Source: Chloroflexota bacterium (lineage in GTDB: Bacteria; Chloroflexota; UBA6077; CF-72). From it: 64,000 nt of DNA. Under the pieces are notes generated by a model. That model did no database searches, had not been told where the DNA came from, and saw only the letters and a program-made list of their open reading frames with translations. A program made the translations under genes and the position numbers. Positions 54,266 to 62,741 of the stretch are shown here, in pieces; positions within the stretch are counted from its first letter, which is position 1, and every line of letters starts with the position of its first letter. The stretch covers positions 93,011 to 157,010 of the forward strand of contig JACPOP010000016.1 of the NCBI GenBank assembly GCA_016191465.1. Direction: 5' to 3'.

Positions 54266-55924
54266 CTACCGCGGCCTGAGCGCCGCCAGCGGCTCCGCGT
54301 TGGTGTACACGCGGTACACCGAGACGTCGCGGCTCTCGGCCGTGCCCCCGACGGACCGCAAGCGGGCCAGGAAATCGGCCTCGGCAGCCGAGCCAGGCAT
54401 GAACACCCACGCCGGATTCGGGGTGCGCTGCACATTGTCCGCGTGCGGCACGTAGCGGTTGAACCCGCCGGAGATCACGTAGCCCAGCACGGTCTCGCGC
54501 GTCTCGAACATCACCGGGTAGGCGATCCAGTAATCGGTGTAGATCTGGTGGCGGTCCTCGGCGACCAGCGCGCTGACGAGCTCGGCACGGGTCGCCTCCG
54601 TACTCTCCACCGTCTCTTCGGGGCGCCATAAGCGAACGTCTGTGGTGGCCAGCGAATACCCGTTGAGCCCCAGCAGCCCCAGCACGCCAGCGAATCGCAC
54701 CCAGCGCGGCAGCTTCCACAAGCCCCCGAACAGGAGCGGCAGCGTGGAGTACAGGGGCAACGCATACCGCGCCTCCGAGACGAAGAACCCAAACCGTGAG
54801 AAGGCCACCACTGGCGGGACTGCGAGCGCCACGAGGACCAGCAGCGCCGCGCCATCGCGGTCGCGCCACACGCCAGCGCGTACGCGCACCAGCCGCGCCA
54901 GCGACGGCGCCCACGTAGCGACGGCCAGCGCAAGAAAGAGCACCGCGAGCGCTGCCACCGGCCAGAACCCGGCCGGCCGGTTGAGCCAGTCGAGGTCAAA
55001 CATGGCCGCGGACGTGGTGGGCTGCCCCAGGCCGAGGAGTACCGGCACGCCCACCCGCAAGAGCCGCACAAGCTGCGCCACTGGATCGGTGGGGATATCG
55101 GCAGGCTTGGTGAGCGCGGCAACCGTGGGGAACCCGCCAACGAGGTTGGCCAAAAGCAGCGGCAAGGCGCCGATGATGCCGCCAAGTACCGCGGCAGGCA
55201 CCTCACTGCGCGCCCAGGCACCCCGGCGTCGGGCCATGACATAGGCCACCGCGGGGAGCACGTAGACCACGCCCAACAGGTGTGTCCAGATCGTCAGACC
55301 CGTCAGCAGCCCGAACGCAAAAGCACCTGCCGCTCGACGCGGCCGCTCGGCAAGCCACAGCGCGCACAGCAGCAGCGCTTGGCCGAGGAACAACACCTCG
55401 GCGTACCCCCCGCGCGCCTTGGTGCTCCAGACGGCCCACATGGACGGCGGGAAGGCCAGGTACAACCCCGTCGCCAGCGCCGGACCGGTGCCGAACAGCC
55501 TTCGGGCTATCAGCACGCCCGTGACGAGGAAGCCGAGGCTGTACAGCGCCGGAACCACCTTGAGCAGCGGGGTGCTGGACCCGAACAGCAGGAACAGCGG
55601 CGCCGCCGTGAAGGCTTCGAGCGAGCCCAGGTACGGCTGGTTGTAGTAGAAGACAGGCCGGTCGCCAAGGTACGCGATGTGGCGCGCCATCAGGCCCACC
55701 ACCGCTTCGTCGCCATCCAGCTCGCCCAGCGGACTGGCGACAATAGCCGCGCGCACGAGCGCCCCCAAGGCCAACAGTGCGGCGCCCGCGACCCAGAAGC
55801 GAGGCCGCTTCGCCCGGGTGGCGCGCGCGCGAGGGGCGGTCGAGGAACCGAGGGCGCGCGGCGCTTCGGCCCCCACCTGGTCCGCCGAGAGGCGTGCCGT
55901 ACGTCCTGCCAGGTCCTGCTTCAT
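54266..55924 (-). CDS. Glycosyltransferase family 39-like membrane protein
   Basis: 552 residues with about ten membrane helices. After a polar N-terminus, the first outer loop has the GELDGDEAVVGLMARH acidic motif typical of GT-C enzymes that use polyprenyl-phosphate sugars. A soluble C-terminal part (about 470-552) is outside. It likely transfers a sugar to a lipid or protein on the outer face of the membrane. ATG 55924; 4 bases after birA. Confidence 0.87.
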   Translation of the reverse strand: MKQDLAGRTARLSADQVGAEAPRALGSSTAPRARATRAKRPRFWVAGAALLALGALVRAAIVASPLGELDGDEAVVGLMARHIAYLGDRPVFYYNQPYLGSLEAFTAAPLFLLFGSSTPLLKVVPALYSLGFLVTGVLIARRLFGTGPALATGLYLAFPPSMWAVWSTKARGGYAEVLFLGQALLLCALWLAERPRRAAGAFAFGLLTGLTIWTHLLGVVYVLPAVAYVMARRRGAWARSEVPAAVLGGIIGALPLLLANLVGGFPTVAALTKPADIPTDPVAQLVRLLRVGVPVLLGLGQPTTSAAMFDLDWLNRPAGFWPVAALAVLFLALAVATWAPSLARLVRVRAGVWRDRDGAALLVLVALAVPPVVAFSRFGFFVSEARYALPLYSTLPLLFGGLWKLPRWVRFAGVLGLLGLNGYSLATTDVRLWRPEETVESTEATRAELVSALVAEDRHQIYTDYWIAYPVMFETRETVLGYVISGGFNRYVPHADNVQRTPNPAWVFMPGSAAEADFLARLRSVGGTAESRDVSVYRVYTNAEPLAALRPR

Positions 55925-55928
55925 GGCG

Positions 55929-56690
55929 TCAGGGGAGAAGCTCGGCGGTCGCCGTGACCAGCTCGGTGCCGTCGTCCAGTCGAACGCGGAGCCGCCCATC
56001 GGGCAGTGCGCCCAGCACCACGGCCGTCCGGTCGGGGGTTCCGTCTGCCAGCCGCAGACGAACGGGCTGGTCCCGGCCCCACAGCAACGCCTGCCAGGCC
56101 TGCACCAGGTGGTCCGGGCCACACCCATCGAGCTCGTCGATTCGCGCCAGCAGCCGCGCCAGCAGGAGCCCCCGATCAACGCTCCGGCCGGCCGGCTCGT
56201 CAAGCGCCACGGCTCGATCTGCCATGGCAGGATCGACGGCATGGACGTTGACACCGACGCCGACAATCACGGTAGCCTGGTCGCCCTCCCAGGCAGCTTC
56301 GGCGAGCACGCCGGCGAGCTTGCGCCGGCCCAGCATCACGTCGTTGGGCCACTTCACCCGTGGCTCCAGGTTGGGAGCCACGTCCAACACGGCGCGGCAC
56401 AGGGCCGTGGAGACGAGCATGGTGCAACGGTGCGCCTGGGCCATGCGACGCTCCAGACGGAACAGCATGGAGAGCATGAGCGAAGAGCCCGGCGGAGCTA
56501 GCCACACCCGCCCCTGCCGGCCGCGGCCCGCAAACTGGTAGTCCGCCACCCACACCGAGCGCTCGGACGCGCCGCCCCGCGCCGCGGCGCGGGCCACGTC
56601 CTGCGTCGACTCCGTCTCGGGGAGCCAGGCCACGTGGAAGCCCGACGGGAACGAGCCCGCCGCGATGATCCTGGCCAGCCCGTCTGTCAC
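55929..56690 (-). CDS. birA: Biotin--[acetyl-CoA-carboxylase] ligase
   Basis: About 253 residues. Biotin ligase core: TESTQDVARA, the biotinyl-AMP loop GRGRQGRVW, KWPNDVMLGRRKLAGVL and GVGVNVHA, with the SH3-like C-terminal domain. There is no N-terminal HTH, so this BirA is an enzyme only and not a bio-operon repressor. GTG 56690 is used; a TTG at 56699 is also in frame but would leave 2 bases to the divergent gene if that starts at 56702. Confidence 0.94.
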   Translation of the reverse strand: MTDGLARIIAAGSFPSGFHVAWLPETESTQDVARAAARGGASERSVWVADYQFAGRGRQGRVWLAPPGSSLMLSMLFRLERRMAQAHRCTMLVSTALCRAVLDVAPNLEPRVKWPNDVMLGRRKLAGVLAEAAWEGDQATVIVGVGVNVHAVDPAMADRAVALDEPAGRSVDRGLLLARLLARIDELDGCGPDHLVQAWQALLWGRDQPVRLRLADGTPDRTAVVLGALPDGRLRVRLDDGTELVTATAELLP

Positions 56691-56755
56691 GGGGGGCAAC
56701 TATGCCAGAGGCAGATGGCAGCGGTGCCGTGGCGCGCCATACGGTGTACGAGCCT

Positions 56756-57379
56756 ATGGCTGACCACCAGCTCCTGATCGCCACCACCAGCGCCGGCAAG
56801 CTCCGTGAGTGGCGCCACCTCCTCGCGGACACCCCGTACCGGCTGCTGGACCTGCGGGAGGCCGGCATCGACTTCGACGTGGAAGAGACCGGCGACACAT
56901 TCGCCGCCAATGCACGCCTCAAGGCAGAGGCCTACGGGCGCGCTTCGGGACTGCTCACGCTGGCCGAAGACTCGGGGCTGTGCGTCGACGCGCTCGGGGG
57001 CCGGCCGGGCGTCCACAGCGCCCGCTGGGAGGGCGACGACTACGCCCACAAGAACGCGCTGCTCATCAGCCTGCTGGCAGGCGTGCAGGACCGAGCGCGG
57101 GCCTGCCGGTACGTGTGCAGCGTGATCCTGCGTGAGCCCGACGGACGGCTGTGGGAAACCCGCGGCGAGGTCCGCGGGCAGGTGGCGCTGGCGCCAGCGG
57201 GAAGCAGCGGGTTCGGGTATGACCCGATCTTCTACGTACCGCGACTGGAGGCGACGCTAGCGGAGGTCCCGGACCGAGCCAAGGACCGAGTCAGTCACCG
57301 CGGGCGTGCCGCCCAGCGCGTACGGGCCGCGCTGATGGCTCGGCTCGAAGCCGGGGCTCCCGTCCTGGGGTCGGCCTGA
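56756..57379 (+). CDS. rdgB: XTP/dITP diphosphatase (RdgB/HAM1)
   Basis: 207 residues. HAM1 signatures: LIATTSAGKLREW, ETGDTFAANARLKAEAYG, AEDSGLCVDALGGRPGVHSA and GFGYDPIFYVP, DRVSHRGRA. It removes deaminated purine nucleotides from the pool. ATG 56756 matches the family start; an earlier ATG (56702, behind GGGGGG) would add 18 residues and abut birA. The last 123 bases overlap, tail to tail, the 3' end of the glycosyltransferase gene. Confidence 0.94.
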   Translation: MADHQLLIATTSAGKLREWRHLLADTPYRLLDLREAGIDFDVEETGDTFAANARLKAEAYGRASGLLTLAEDSGLCVDALGGRPGVHSARWEGDDYAHKNALLISLLAGVQDRARACRYVCSVILREPDGRLWETRGEVRGQVALAPAGSSGFGYDPIFYVPRLEATLAEVPDRAKDRVSHRGRAAQRVRAALMARLEAGAPVLGSA

Positions 57380-58909
57380 CTCCTCGTCGCGGAACCGCAC
57401 CCGGGCAGGCATCTTTTCCGTAACCCGGTACTCCAGGTAACGCCCGAACAGCAGCCGGGTGTGCGCGTCGAGCGACGGCAACGTCGAGAGTGGCAGGCTG
57501 GTCAGCGGGAGGAAGAAGAAGGCGGCCCAGCTCCAGAGGACGTCGATGAAGTCCTCGCCCTCGGGATGCCGCGGGCGGAGCCGCCAGTCGGCGAGCAGCA
57601 CCACCACCAGGCACGGGAAGGAGATCGCTACGAGGGTCGCGGTCAGGTTGGTCTGCCACACGCCCATCCCCGAACGCGCGTAGTGCGGGTTGATCAGCGC
57701 CATCGCCACGCCGCCGAAGGTCAGGATGAACCAGTGCGATGGCCAGACAAGGTGGTCCTCCAGGTACCAGGCGACGCGCGCTACTCGCGAGTACCAGGGC
57801 AGGTTCGTGGCCCGCGCGGCCGAGGCCACGAGGTACGGCACGTCGGAGACACCCCAGGACCAACGGCGAATCTGCTGGTACTGGTTGACCACGGTGCGCC
57901 GCAGGGTCGGGCCTTCAGCGGCGTCCGCGTACACCGGCAGGAAAATCGGCCGCACCCGAACCGGGCCGCCGAAGTGGAACAGCACCTTAAAGAACATGTG
58001 GCTGTCTTCAGGGATGACGTCGACGTCCCAGAAGCCAACGTCCCGGGCTGCCTTCCACGAGAGCGAATACGTGGACTGGGTCACCAGCCGGTAGCTGGGC
58101 ACCATGCGAGAAAGCTCGTACAGCGAATAGACGCTGTTGACCGCGCGCAGTAGCGCTGGCAGCCGCCAGTGGTTGGCATAGAACAGGATGGCCGGCTGGA
58201 ACACGTGTAACCAGCCATCGGGGTGCCCCAGGGCGTCATGCGAGAGGGCCGCCAGGTACTGGGGGTGGATCCGCGAGTCGGCGTCGAAGACGGTTACCAG
58301 CAGGGTGTCGGGGTCCAGGCGCCCGGCGTTCACCAGCTCCGCCTCGGCCTGACGCGCTGCCCATGCCAGGTTGGACGATTTGCCTTTCACCTCGCCGGCG
58401 ACGTCCGGGTGATACGTCACTAGCAGGTCGCGAAAGAGGGGCGCAAAACGCTCGGTGAGGAAGTGGGCGCGGGCCCGGGCCTGGGGGTCGCGCTCTTCAA
58501 AGGCGAGCACCACGGAGACTCGATCGAGGGGGAAGGTTTGCATGGCCAGGCGGTGCAGGGTGTCCGCGAGGATTTCCTGGCTCTCGCCGTAGGTAGGCAA
58601 CAAGACCAGGTGCTGGGCTTCGTCGTAGCCGGGCAGCGCGGCGGCTTGACCAGCCCAATCGCGCTTCTGGGCGCGTTGCAGACGCCATGAGCCGATCACA
58701 ACACAGGTTGCGAACTGCACAGACTTCCAGAGCCAGTAGGCGCTGAAGACCGCCAGGAACAGTCCGAGCAGGTCTGGAACCAGTACGGATGCCCACAAGG
58801 GAGACGTGATCGCCAGCCACACGAGTGCGGGCGGCACGATCTCGAGGGCGCGCGTAACGCGCGGTCCCGGGAGGCGCTCGGCGGCGTAGGCGCCTGCCTT
58901 AATTGCCAT
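57257..58909 (-). CDS. Family 2 membrane glycosyltransferase (cellulose synthase-like)
   Basis: 550 residues. Two N-terminal membrane helices (about 20-70), a cytosolic GT-A domain with VLLPTYGESQEI, TVFDADSRIHP (DxD) and the acceptor/product motif QQIRRWSWG, and then C-terminal helices. It probably builds a surface polysaccharide. ATG 58909 chosen: upstream codons show no family sequence. The final ~40 residues are encoded opposite the end of rdgB and look unconserved, so they may be a stop-codon read-on extension. Confidence 0.9.
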   Translation of the reverse strand: MAIKAGAYAAERLPGPRVTRALEIVPPALVWLAITSPLWASVLVPDLLGLFLAVFSAYWLWKSVQFATCVVIGSWRLQRAQKRDWAGQAAALPGYDEAQHLVLLPTYGESQEILADTLHRLAMQTFPLDRVSVVLAFEERDPQARARAHFLTERFAPLFRDLLVTYHPDVAGEVKGKSSNLAWAARQAEAELVNAGRLDPDTLLVTVFDADSRIHPQYLAALSHDALGHPDGWLHVFQPAILFYANHWRLPALLRAVNSVYSLYELSRMVPSYRLVTQSTYSLSWKAARDVGFWDVDVIPEDSHMFFKVLFHFGGPVRVRPIFLPVYADAAEGPTLRRTVVNQYQQIRRWSWGVSDVPYLVASAARATNLPWYSRVARVAWYLEDHLVWPSHWFILTFGGVAMALINPHYARSGMGVWQTNLTATLVAISFPCLVVVLLADWRLRPRHPEGEDFIDVLWSWAAFFFLPLTSLPLSTLPSLDAHTRLLFGRYLEYRVTEKMPARVRFRDEESGRPQDGSPGFEPSHQRGPYALGGTPAVTDSVLGSVRDLR

Positions 58910-59151
58910 GCGTTGTGTGGTCCAGGGCCAATGCGTTCCTTCCTGTGCCAACCACCGCGCCTCGACCGTGCGGGGCCCGCTGGTGATCCAGGGCCAGTGC
59001 CGGTCGCCGGGCGTCCACCAGTGGGCGCACAGGCTGCGGCACGACCGGCTGGCAGCGATCGCAGCGGCAATCGCCTGGCAAGAAGCATACCCGTAGGCCA
59101 GAGACCGAACGCGCAATGGACCCCCGGCCGTTGGTACACTGTCCTCGCCCC

Positions 59152-59225
59152 CGGGGAGTAGCTCAGCCAGGCAGAGCACTACGTTTGGGACGTAGGGGCC
59201 GGAGGTTCGAATCCTCTCTCCCCGA
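59152..59225 (+). tRNA. tRNA-Pro (anticodon TGG)
   Basis: 74 bases folding as a cloverleaf: acceptor CGGGGAG/CTCCCCG, D arm around GTAGCTCAGCCAGGCAGAG, anticodon stem CTACG/CGTAG with loop TTTGGGA (anticodon TGG), T arm with TTCGAAT. CCA is not encoded; the discriminator base is A. It marks the junction between core genes and the accessory right end. Confidence 0.95.
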
Positions 59226-59245
59226 CCCGCGCTTCACCCGCCCGC

Positions 59246-59665
59246 ATGGCCCGACAACCCAGGTTTCCGTCCCCTGAAAGCCTTGAAGAGCGGTGGGTGC
59301 GGGAGGCGCAGACCTCCCGCAACCTCGAGGCGCTGGAGATGGAACGGGAGGGGCGGGTGGAGGAGGCCATTGCGCTGTACGAGCGCAATGCCGCCGAGGG
59401 ATTTGCCGGCGACTGGCCGTACGGGCGCCTCGTGGCGATCTACGAGCGGCGCGGCGATCTTGACGAGGCCGAGCGCGTGCTGCTGCGGGCGGTCGCCGTG
59501 TTCCAGGCGAGCCTGGCGCGCACTCCGCAAGATCGGCGCACCATGGTGCAAACCTTCAAGAAGCGGCTGGCGCTGGTGCAGAAGGCCCGCCGCGCCCGCG
59601 CGCGAAGCGCGACCGCCAGCCGCCGGGCCGCTGGCGGTGAGAGCAGGCGCCCTGTCCCCGAATAG
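59246..59665 (+). CDS. TPR-like helical protein
   Basis: 139 residues. Two tandem helix pairs resemble tetratricopeptide repeats (MEREGRVEEAIALYERNAAE; YGRLVAIYERRGDLDEAERV), followed by a basic C-terminal tail rich in Arg/Ala. It starts 20 bases after tRNA-Pro. Probably a small scaffolding protein; partner unknown. Confidence 0.72.
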   Translation: MARQPRFPSPESLEERWVREAQTSRNLEALEMEREGRVEEAIALYERNAAEGFAGDWPYGRLVAIYERRGDLDEAERVLLRAVAVFQASLARTPQDRRTMVQTFKKRLALVQKARRARARSATASRRAAGGESRRPVPE

Positions 59666-59707
59666 TGGCGTACCTGCCGCGCTCCAGGGGCTGCGGCGCG
59701 CCAGGCG

Positions 59708-59920
59708 CTATTCGAAGGGCGGCGGGTCGGGGACAGCGCGGACGACGAACACCACCATTGCCGCACCCAGGAGGGCCATCAGGTCGGTTGCCGCGCTGAA
59801 CACCGAGATCTCCCACCCGAAGAGGGCGGAGCCGACGAAGCCGCCGAGAACAGCGCCCAACACCCCAGCTACCACGTACCTTGCCCCCACTCCTTGTTTG
59901 ATCACGCTATGCACGTGCAC
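59708..59920 (-). CDS. Small GlsB/YeaQ/YmgE-type membrane protein
   Basis: 70 residues with two hydrophobic segments rich in Gly (VLGAVLGGFVGSALFGWE; LMALLGAAMVVFVV), the pattern of the transglycosylase-associated (GlsB/YeaQ/YmgE) family, stress-linked inner-membrane proteins with no proven enzymatic role. ATG 59920. Confidence 0.7.
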   Translation of the reverse strand: MHVHSVIKQGVGARYVVAGVLGAVLGGFVGSALFGWEISVFSAATDLMALLGAAMVVFVVRAVPDPPPFE

Positions 59921-59988
59921 ACATGTGGCATGTTGCTACAGAACCGTGGGCACGTACTGAGCGCTGCGCACGATCAAGCACGAAGTGC

Positions 59989-60279
59989 TCAGTTCTGAGC
60001 CTCGGGCAGCTTCTGGGAAAAGTCGCGGCAGGTGCTGGCCTGGAGCAGCAGCGAGCGGCTCGCGTTCTGAAGCTGCGCCCACACAGGCCAATCTGGCTGC
60101 CCTTTGCGGGCCGTGGCCTCCGCCCGAGCCACTTTGTGGAGCCGCACCGCCGCACCGTGCGCCACCGCCGCCAGCACCGTGCTTGCCTCGGCAGCCGCGA
60201 GGCCATCCAGAAGGTCCGCGAGCAGCGTGTCGGCATCCTTGCGGACATTGGAAGGCCCGCCGCGTGGGGACTCGGTCAT
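59989..60279 (-). CDS. Small helical hypothetical protein
   Basis: 96 residues, helical, Ala-rich (LLADLLDGLAAAEASTVLAA), no signal or membrane segment. Its ATG overlaps the stop of the upstream gene by 4 bases (ATGA), so it is translated from the same mRNA as the Rad52-like gene. Not recognised. Confidence 0.6.
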   Translation of the reverse strand: MTESPRGGPSNVRKDADTLLADLLDGLAAAEASTVLAAVAHGAAVRLHKVARAEATARKGQPDWPVWAQLQNASRSLLLQASTCRDFSQKLPEAQN

Positions 60280-60686
60280 ACCTGCTCCCCTTGCTCGGCG
60301 AGCCAGGCCGAGCCCCGCGGCGTCAACTCCACCACCGGCTCGTCGCCGCGCTGCTGAATGATCACCAGACCATCAGCCTCCAGGTCGCGCAACGCCTCCG
60401 GCCGAAAACGCAGCCGATCCACGGCGGACAGCCCCCTGAGAAGATCCTCCCAGGGGAGGCGGCGCCAGCGCAGCAGGAGGTGGAGGATGGCCCGCTGGAC
60501 GCTCGGATCGTACATGTGGCCCTGCACCTCGCCATTGTAGGTACGTGCACCCCACCCCGCGACCACGTTCTGGCTCGGCAGCCCAGCGTGCAGAAGCAGC
60601 CGGCTCGCTCCTGCTGAGACCTGCGGATTCGACGAGGCGCAGGTGATCATCTGCGCCAGGAAGGGCACCCTTCCTGGCGCAGACAC
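60276..60686 (-). CDS. Hypothetical protein with winged-helix-like C-terminus
   Basis: 136 residues. The second half (SVQRAILHLLLRWRRLPWED, LRDLEADGLVIIQQRGDEPV, LTPRGSAWLAEQG) has the pattern of a winged helix: helices followed by a beta wing and TPRG. The first half is unrecognised. GTG 60686, 24 bases after the Rad52-like gene; stop overlaps the next start. May be a DNA-binding partner of the annealing protein. Confidence 0.62.
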   Translation of the reverse strand: MSAPGRVPFLAQMITCASSNPQVSAGASRLLLHAGLPSQNVVAGWGARTYNGEVQGHMYDPSVQRAILHLLLRWRRLPWEDLLRGLSAVDRLRFRPEALRDLEADGLVIIQQRGDEPVVELTPRGSAWLAEQGEQV

Positions 60687-60710
60687 TCGATTGTCCCCTT
60701 CGGGCGTGCG

Positions 60711-61448
60711 TTACGCCGTCAGCAGTTGGCTCTTCCGCAACTCGTTTGCCACGCGGTAGTGATCCATGCACAGCACCTTTCCGTGCTTGCGCTGCCCGTA
60801 GGAGGCCAATTGGCCTGGGCCCCACACGGTGCCGTCCTTGAAGCGCGTCTCCTTGAGCTCGGTACCACAATCCGCGCACGCGTACTGCCCATGGCTGCTC
60901 GCGGCACCATCTTCTTGCTCGCGCACGGGCTGGGCGAGCCGTGGGCCGCTCACAGGTGCTGGCGCGGACTCCTTGCGGCTGAGGTACAGGCCCACGCCAA
61001 CCAGGCTGGCACATTTCTTCAGCGCGTCCGTAGCAGCGCCTTTCAGATCGAACCCAATGTCCAGAGGCTGCCCGGACGCGCGGGACCGCTTCAGCTTCTG
61101 ACTGCCAAACTGCTGGCGCACGATGCATCGGTCGGTGACCTGTGCCGTCATCTCGCCCAGCACCCAGGCTTCGTCGGCCTCGACGTTGATGCCGTGCTCG
61201 GAAATTCGGAAGCTCCAGTTCTCCACGCCCAGCGTTTCGTTGAGGCGCGAGACGCACTGCTCGCCGGTGATGTATTCAAGCTCGACGCCACCCCGCACGT
61301 CGCGGAAGGTGGAATCGAACGGCGCCGCGAGGCGCTGGTAGAGGGACGCCGGCACGATGGTCGGCTCGCCCTCATGTGATCTCGGCGCGTCCACCGCGGG
61401 CTGAATCTCAGCCACGGTCGCGGCGTCGCGGGAAGTCCGCTGAGGCAC
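60711..61448 (-). CDS. Rad52/Rad22-like single-strand annealing protein with zinc-ribbon tail
   Basis: 245 residues. The region about 32-155 matches the Rad52/Rad22 fold pattern: YITGEQCVSRLNETLGVENW, then GFDLKGAATDALKKCASLVG with LYLS, the segment diagnostic of Rad52-type annealing proteins. The C-terminal part (about 185-235) has CADCGTEL ... LCMDHY, probably a zinc-binding ribbon. Such proteins pair complementary single strands in phage or plasmid recombination. GTG 61448. It heads a three-gene operon; no exonuclease or SSB gene is adjacent. Confidence 0.78.
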   Translation of the reverse strand: MPQRTSRDAATVAEIQPAVDAPRSHEGEPTIVPASLYQRLAAPFDSTFRDVRGGVELEYITGEQCVSRLNETLGVENWSFRISEHGINVEADEAWVLGEMTAQVTDRCIVRQQFGSQKLKRSRASGQPLDIGFDLKGAATDALKKCASLVGVGLYLSRKESAPAPVSGPRLAQPVREQEDGAASSHGQYACADCGTELKETRFKDGTVWGPGQLASYGQRKHGKVLCMDHYRVANELRKSQLLTA

Positions 61449-61620
61449 GTTGAAAGTCCTTTCAAGACCTGACGAAATGGTGGTTCAGCGCGGGCCTGTC
61501 CAGCGCCCGCGCGCACACGCCCAGAGGCTGGGCAGAACAGAACGTTTGTTCCAGTGAAGTGTACCGTAAATCGGTCCGTTTGAGAAGGAATCTCGGCTAT
61601 TTCCCAGGGCCTTTTAGGGG

Positions 61621-62474
61621 CTGGAGTTTGGACAAGCGGGCGGTCCAGGAGCGGCGGGGGCTTCCGGTTTAAGTCCCGACGTGTCAGGCTGGGAGAATGA
61701 CCAAACCCTCCGCGGACCTGGCGCCGCTCGTCGCCTTCCGCCAGCAGGTGTATGCCGCCCTGGACCACCGACAGGAGAGCCTGTTCGAACTGATCGATGG
61801 CGTCCTGAGCACGCCGGAGCCGACGGCGCTGGTGCGCTTCAGCCTCAGCCCCGCCTTCCGCCGCCGCTGGCCCAGCGCCTGCGACGCGCTGGCCGACGGC
61901 TCGCTGGACCCGGTCGCCCTGCGGACCCTGTTCCAGCAGCACCTGCCGCCGCCGGCGGCGGGCGAACGGCCGGTGTGGGTGCTCGACGGCACCACCTGGC
62001 CCCGCCCGGCCGCGGCCACCAGCCCGGCGCGCACCGACGGGCAGGTGAGCAGCAAGGGCACGCCATCGTCCACCATCGTGGCGGTCTGGGAGTACCAATG
62101 GCTGGTGGCCCTGCCCGAGCCCACCGCGGGTGGGAGTTGGGCGCTGCCGCTGGATGTGCAGCGGCGCGGCCCCACGGCACCGACGCCGACGCAACTCGCG
62201 ATCCAGCAACTCCGTTGCGCCCGCGCGCCGCAGCCGGCGGGGACACCGCGCCCGGTGGCGGCGCTGGACAGCGGCTATCACGCCCATGAACTGGCCGCCG
62301 CGCCTTCGCCGGATTTTTGCTCAAGCTGGGCACCCCGGCCCGCGCACCCCAGCCGCGGGGAAAAGTCCCCGGGTCGTCGGCCGGGCCAGTGCCCAGGCCC
62401 GCGGCTCCGCTTCACCGCCGCGAAACGTACCCACCCGCTCGCCGCGTAGCGTCACAATCCCTTGTCCAAACCAG
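61621..62474 (+). mobile_element. Internally deleted IS element with inverted ends
   Basis: Left end CTGGAGTTTGGACAAG (61621-61636) and right end CTTGTCCAAACCAG (62461-62474) are inverted repeats sharing TTTGGACAAG. They enclose a single transposase remnant. At 854 bases it is too short for a full-length element of this kind. No target duplication was identified. Confidence 0.7.
61697..62449 (+). pseudogene. Truncated DDE transposase (IS701-like)
   Basis: 250 residues in frame. The N-terminal part is typical of a transposase family common in Chloroflexota and actinobacteria: FRQQVYAALDHRQESLFELI, FSLSPAFRRRWPS, the first DDE Asp in VWVLDGTTWPRP, WLVALPEP and VAALDSGYHAHEL (second Asp). After about residue 205 the sequence degenerates to Pro/Arg-rich nonsense, and the third catalytic acid and the last ~180 residues are missing. 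Inactive on its own. Confidence 0.75.
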
Positions 62475-62552
62475 AGGTAGAGTTCCGGTCAAGTTGGGGT
62501 AGGCTAGTGGACCGCCACGGCAGGTCTGCGGGGTTCGCCGGGCGCCAACCCC

Positions 62553-62695
62553 TGTCATCCTGAGCCTGCGAAGGATCCGTGCTCGTTCGCGGCGGACGGA
62601 TCCTTCGGCGCTTGCGTGCCCAGGATGACAACTCGGCGAAGCTGCGGACGGATCCTTCGGCGCTTGCGTGCCCAGGATGACAACTCGGCGAAGCT
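62553..62695. repeat. Dispersed GTCATCC repeat with 52-bp tandem duplication, copy 4
   Basis: TGTCATCCTGAGC ... GGATCCGT (62553-62580) faces an inverted partner at 62596-62630. The partner and its flank form a 52-base unit (62592-62643) that is repeated without change at 62644-62695. It lies between the two IS remnants. Confidence 0.88.
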
Positions 62696-62741
62696 CGTGT
62701 GGCGGACCACTAGAGAGAACTGGTGACTGGGAGGGCTGCGG

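Noticed and set aside
58910..59179. N-terminal extension of the family 2 glycosyltransferase
   Set aside because: The extension reads through the tRNA-Pro promoter region and part of the tRNA, and contains no membrane or catalytic pattern; ATG 58909 is the sensible start.
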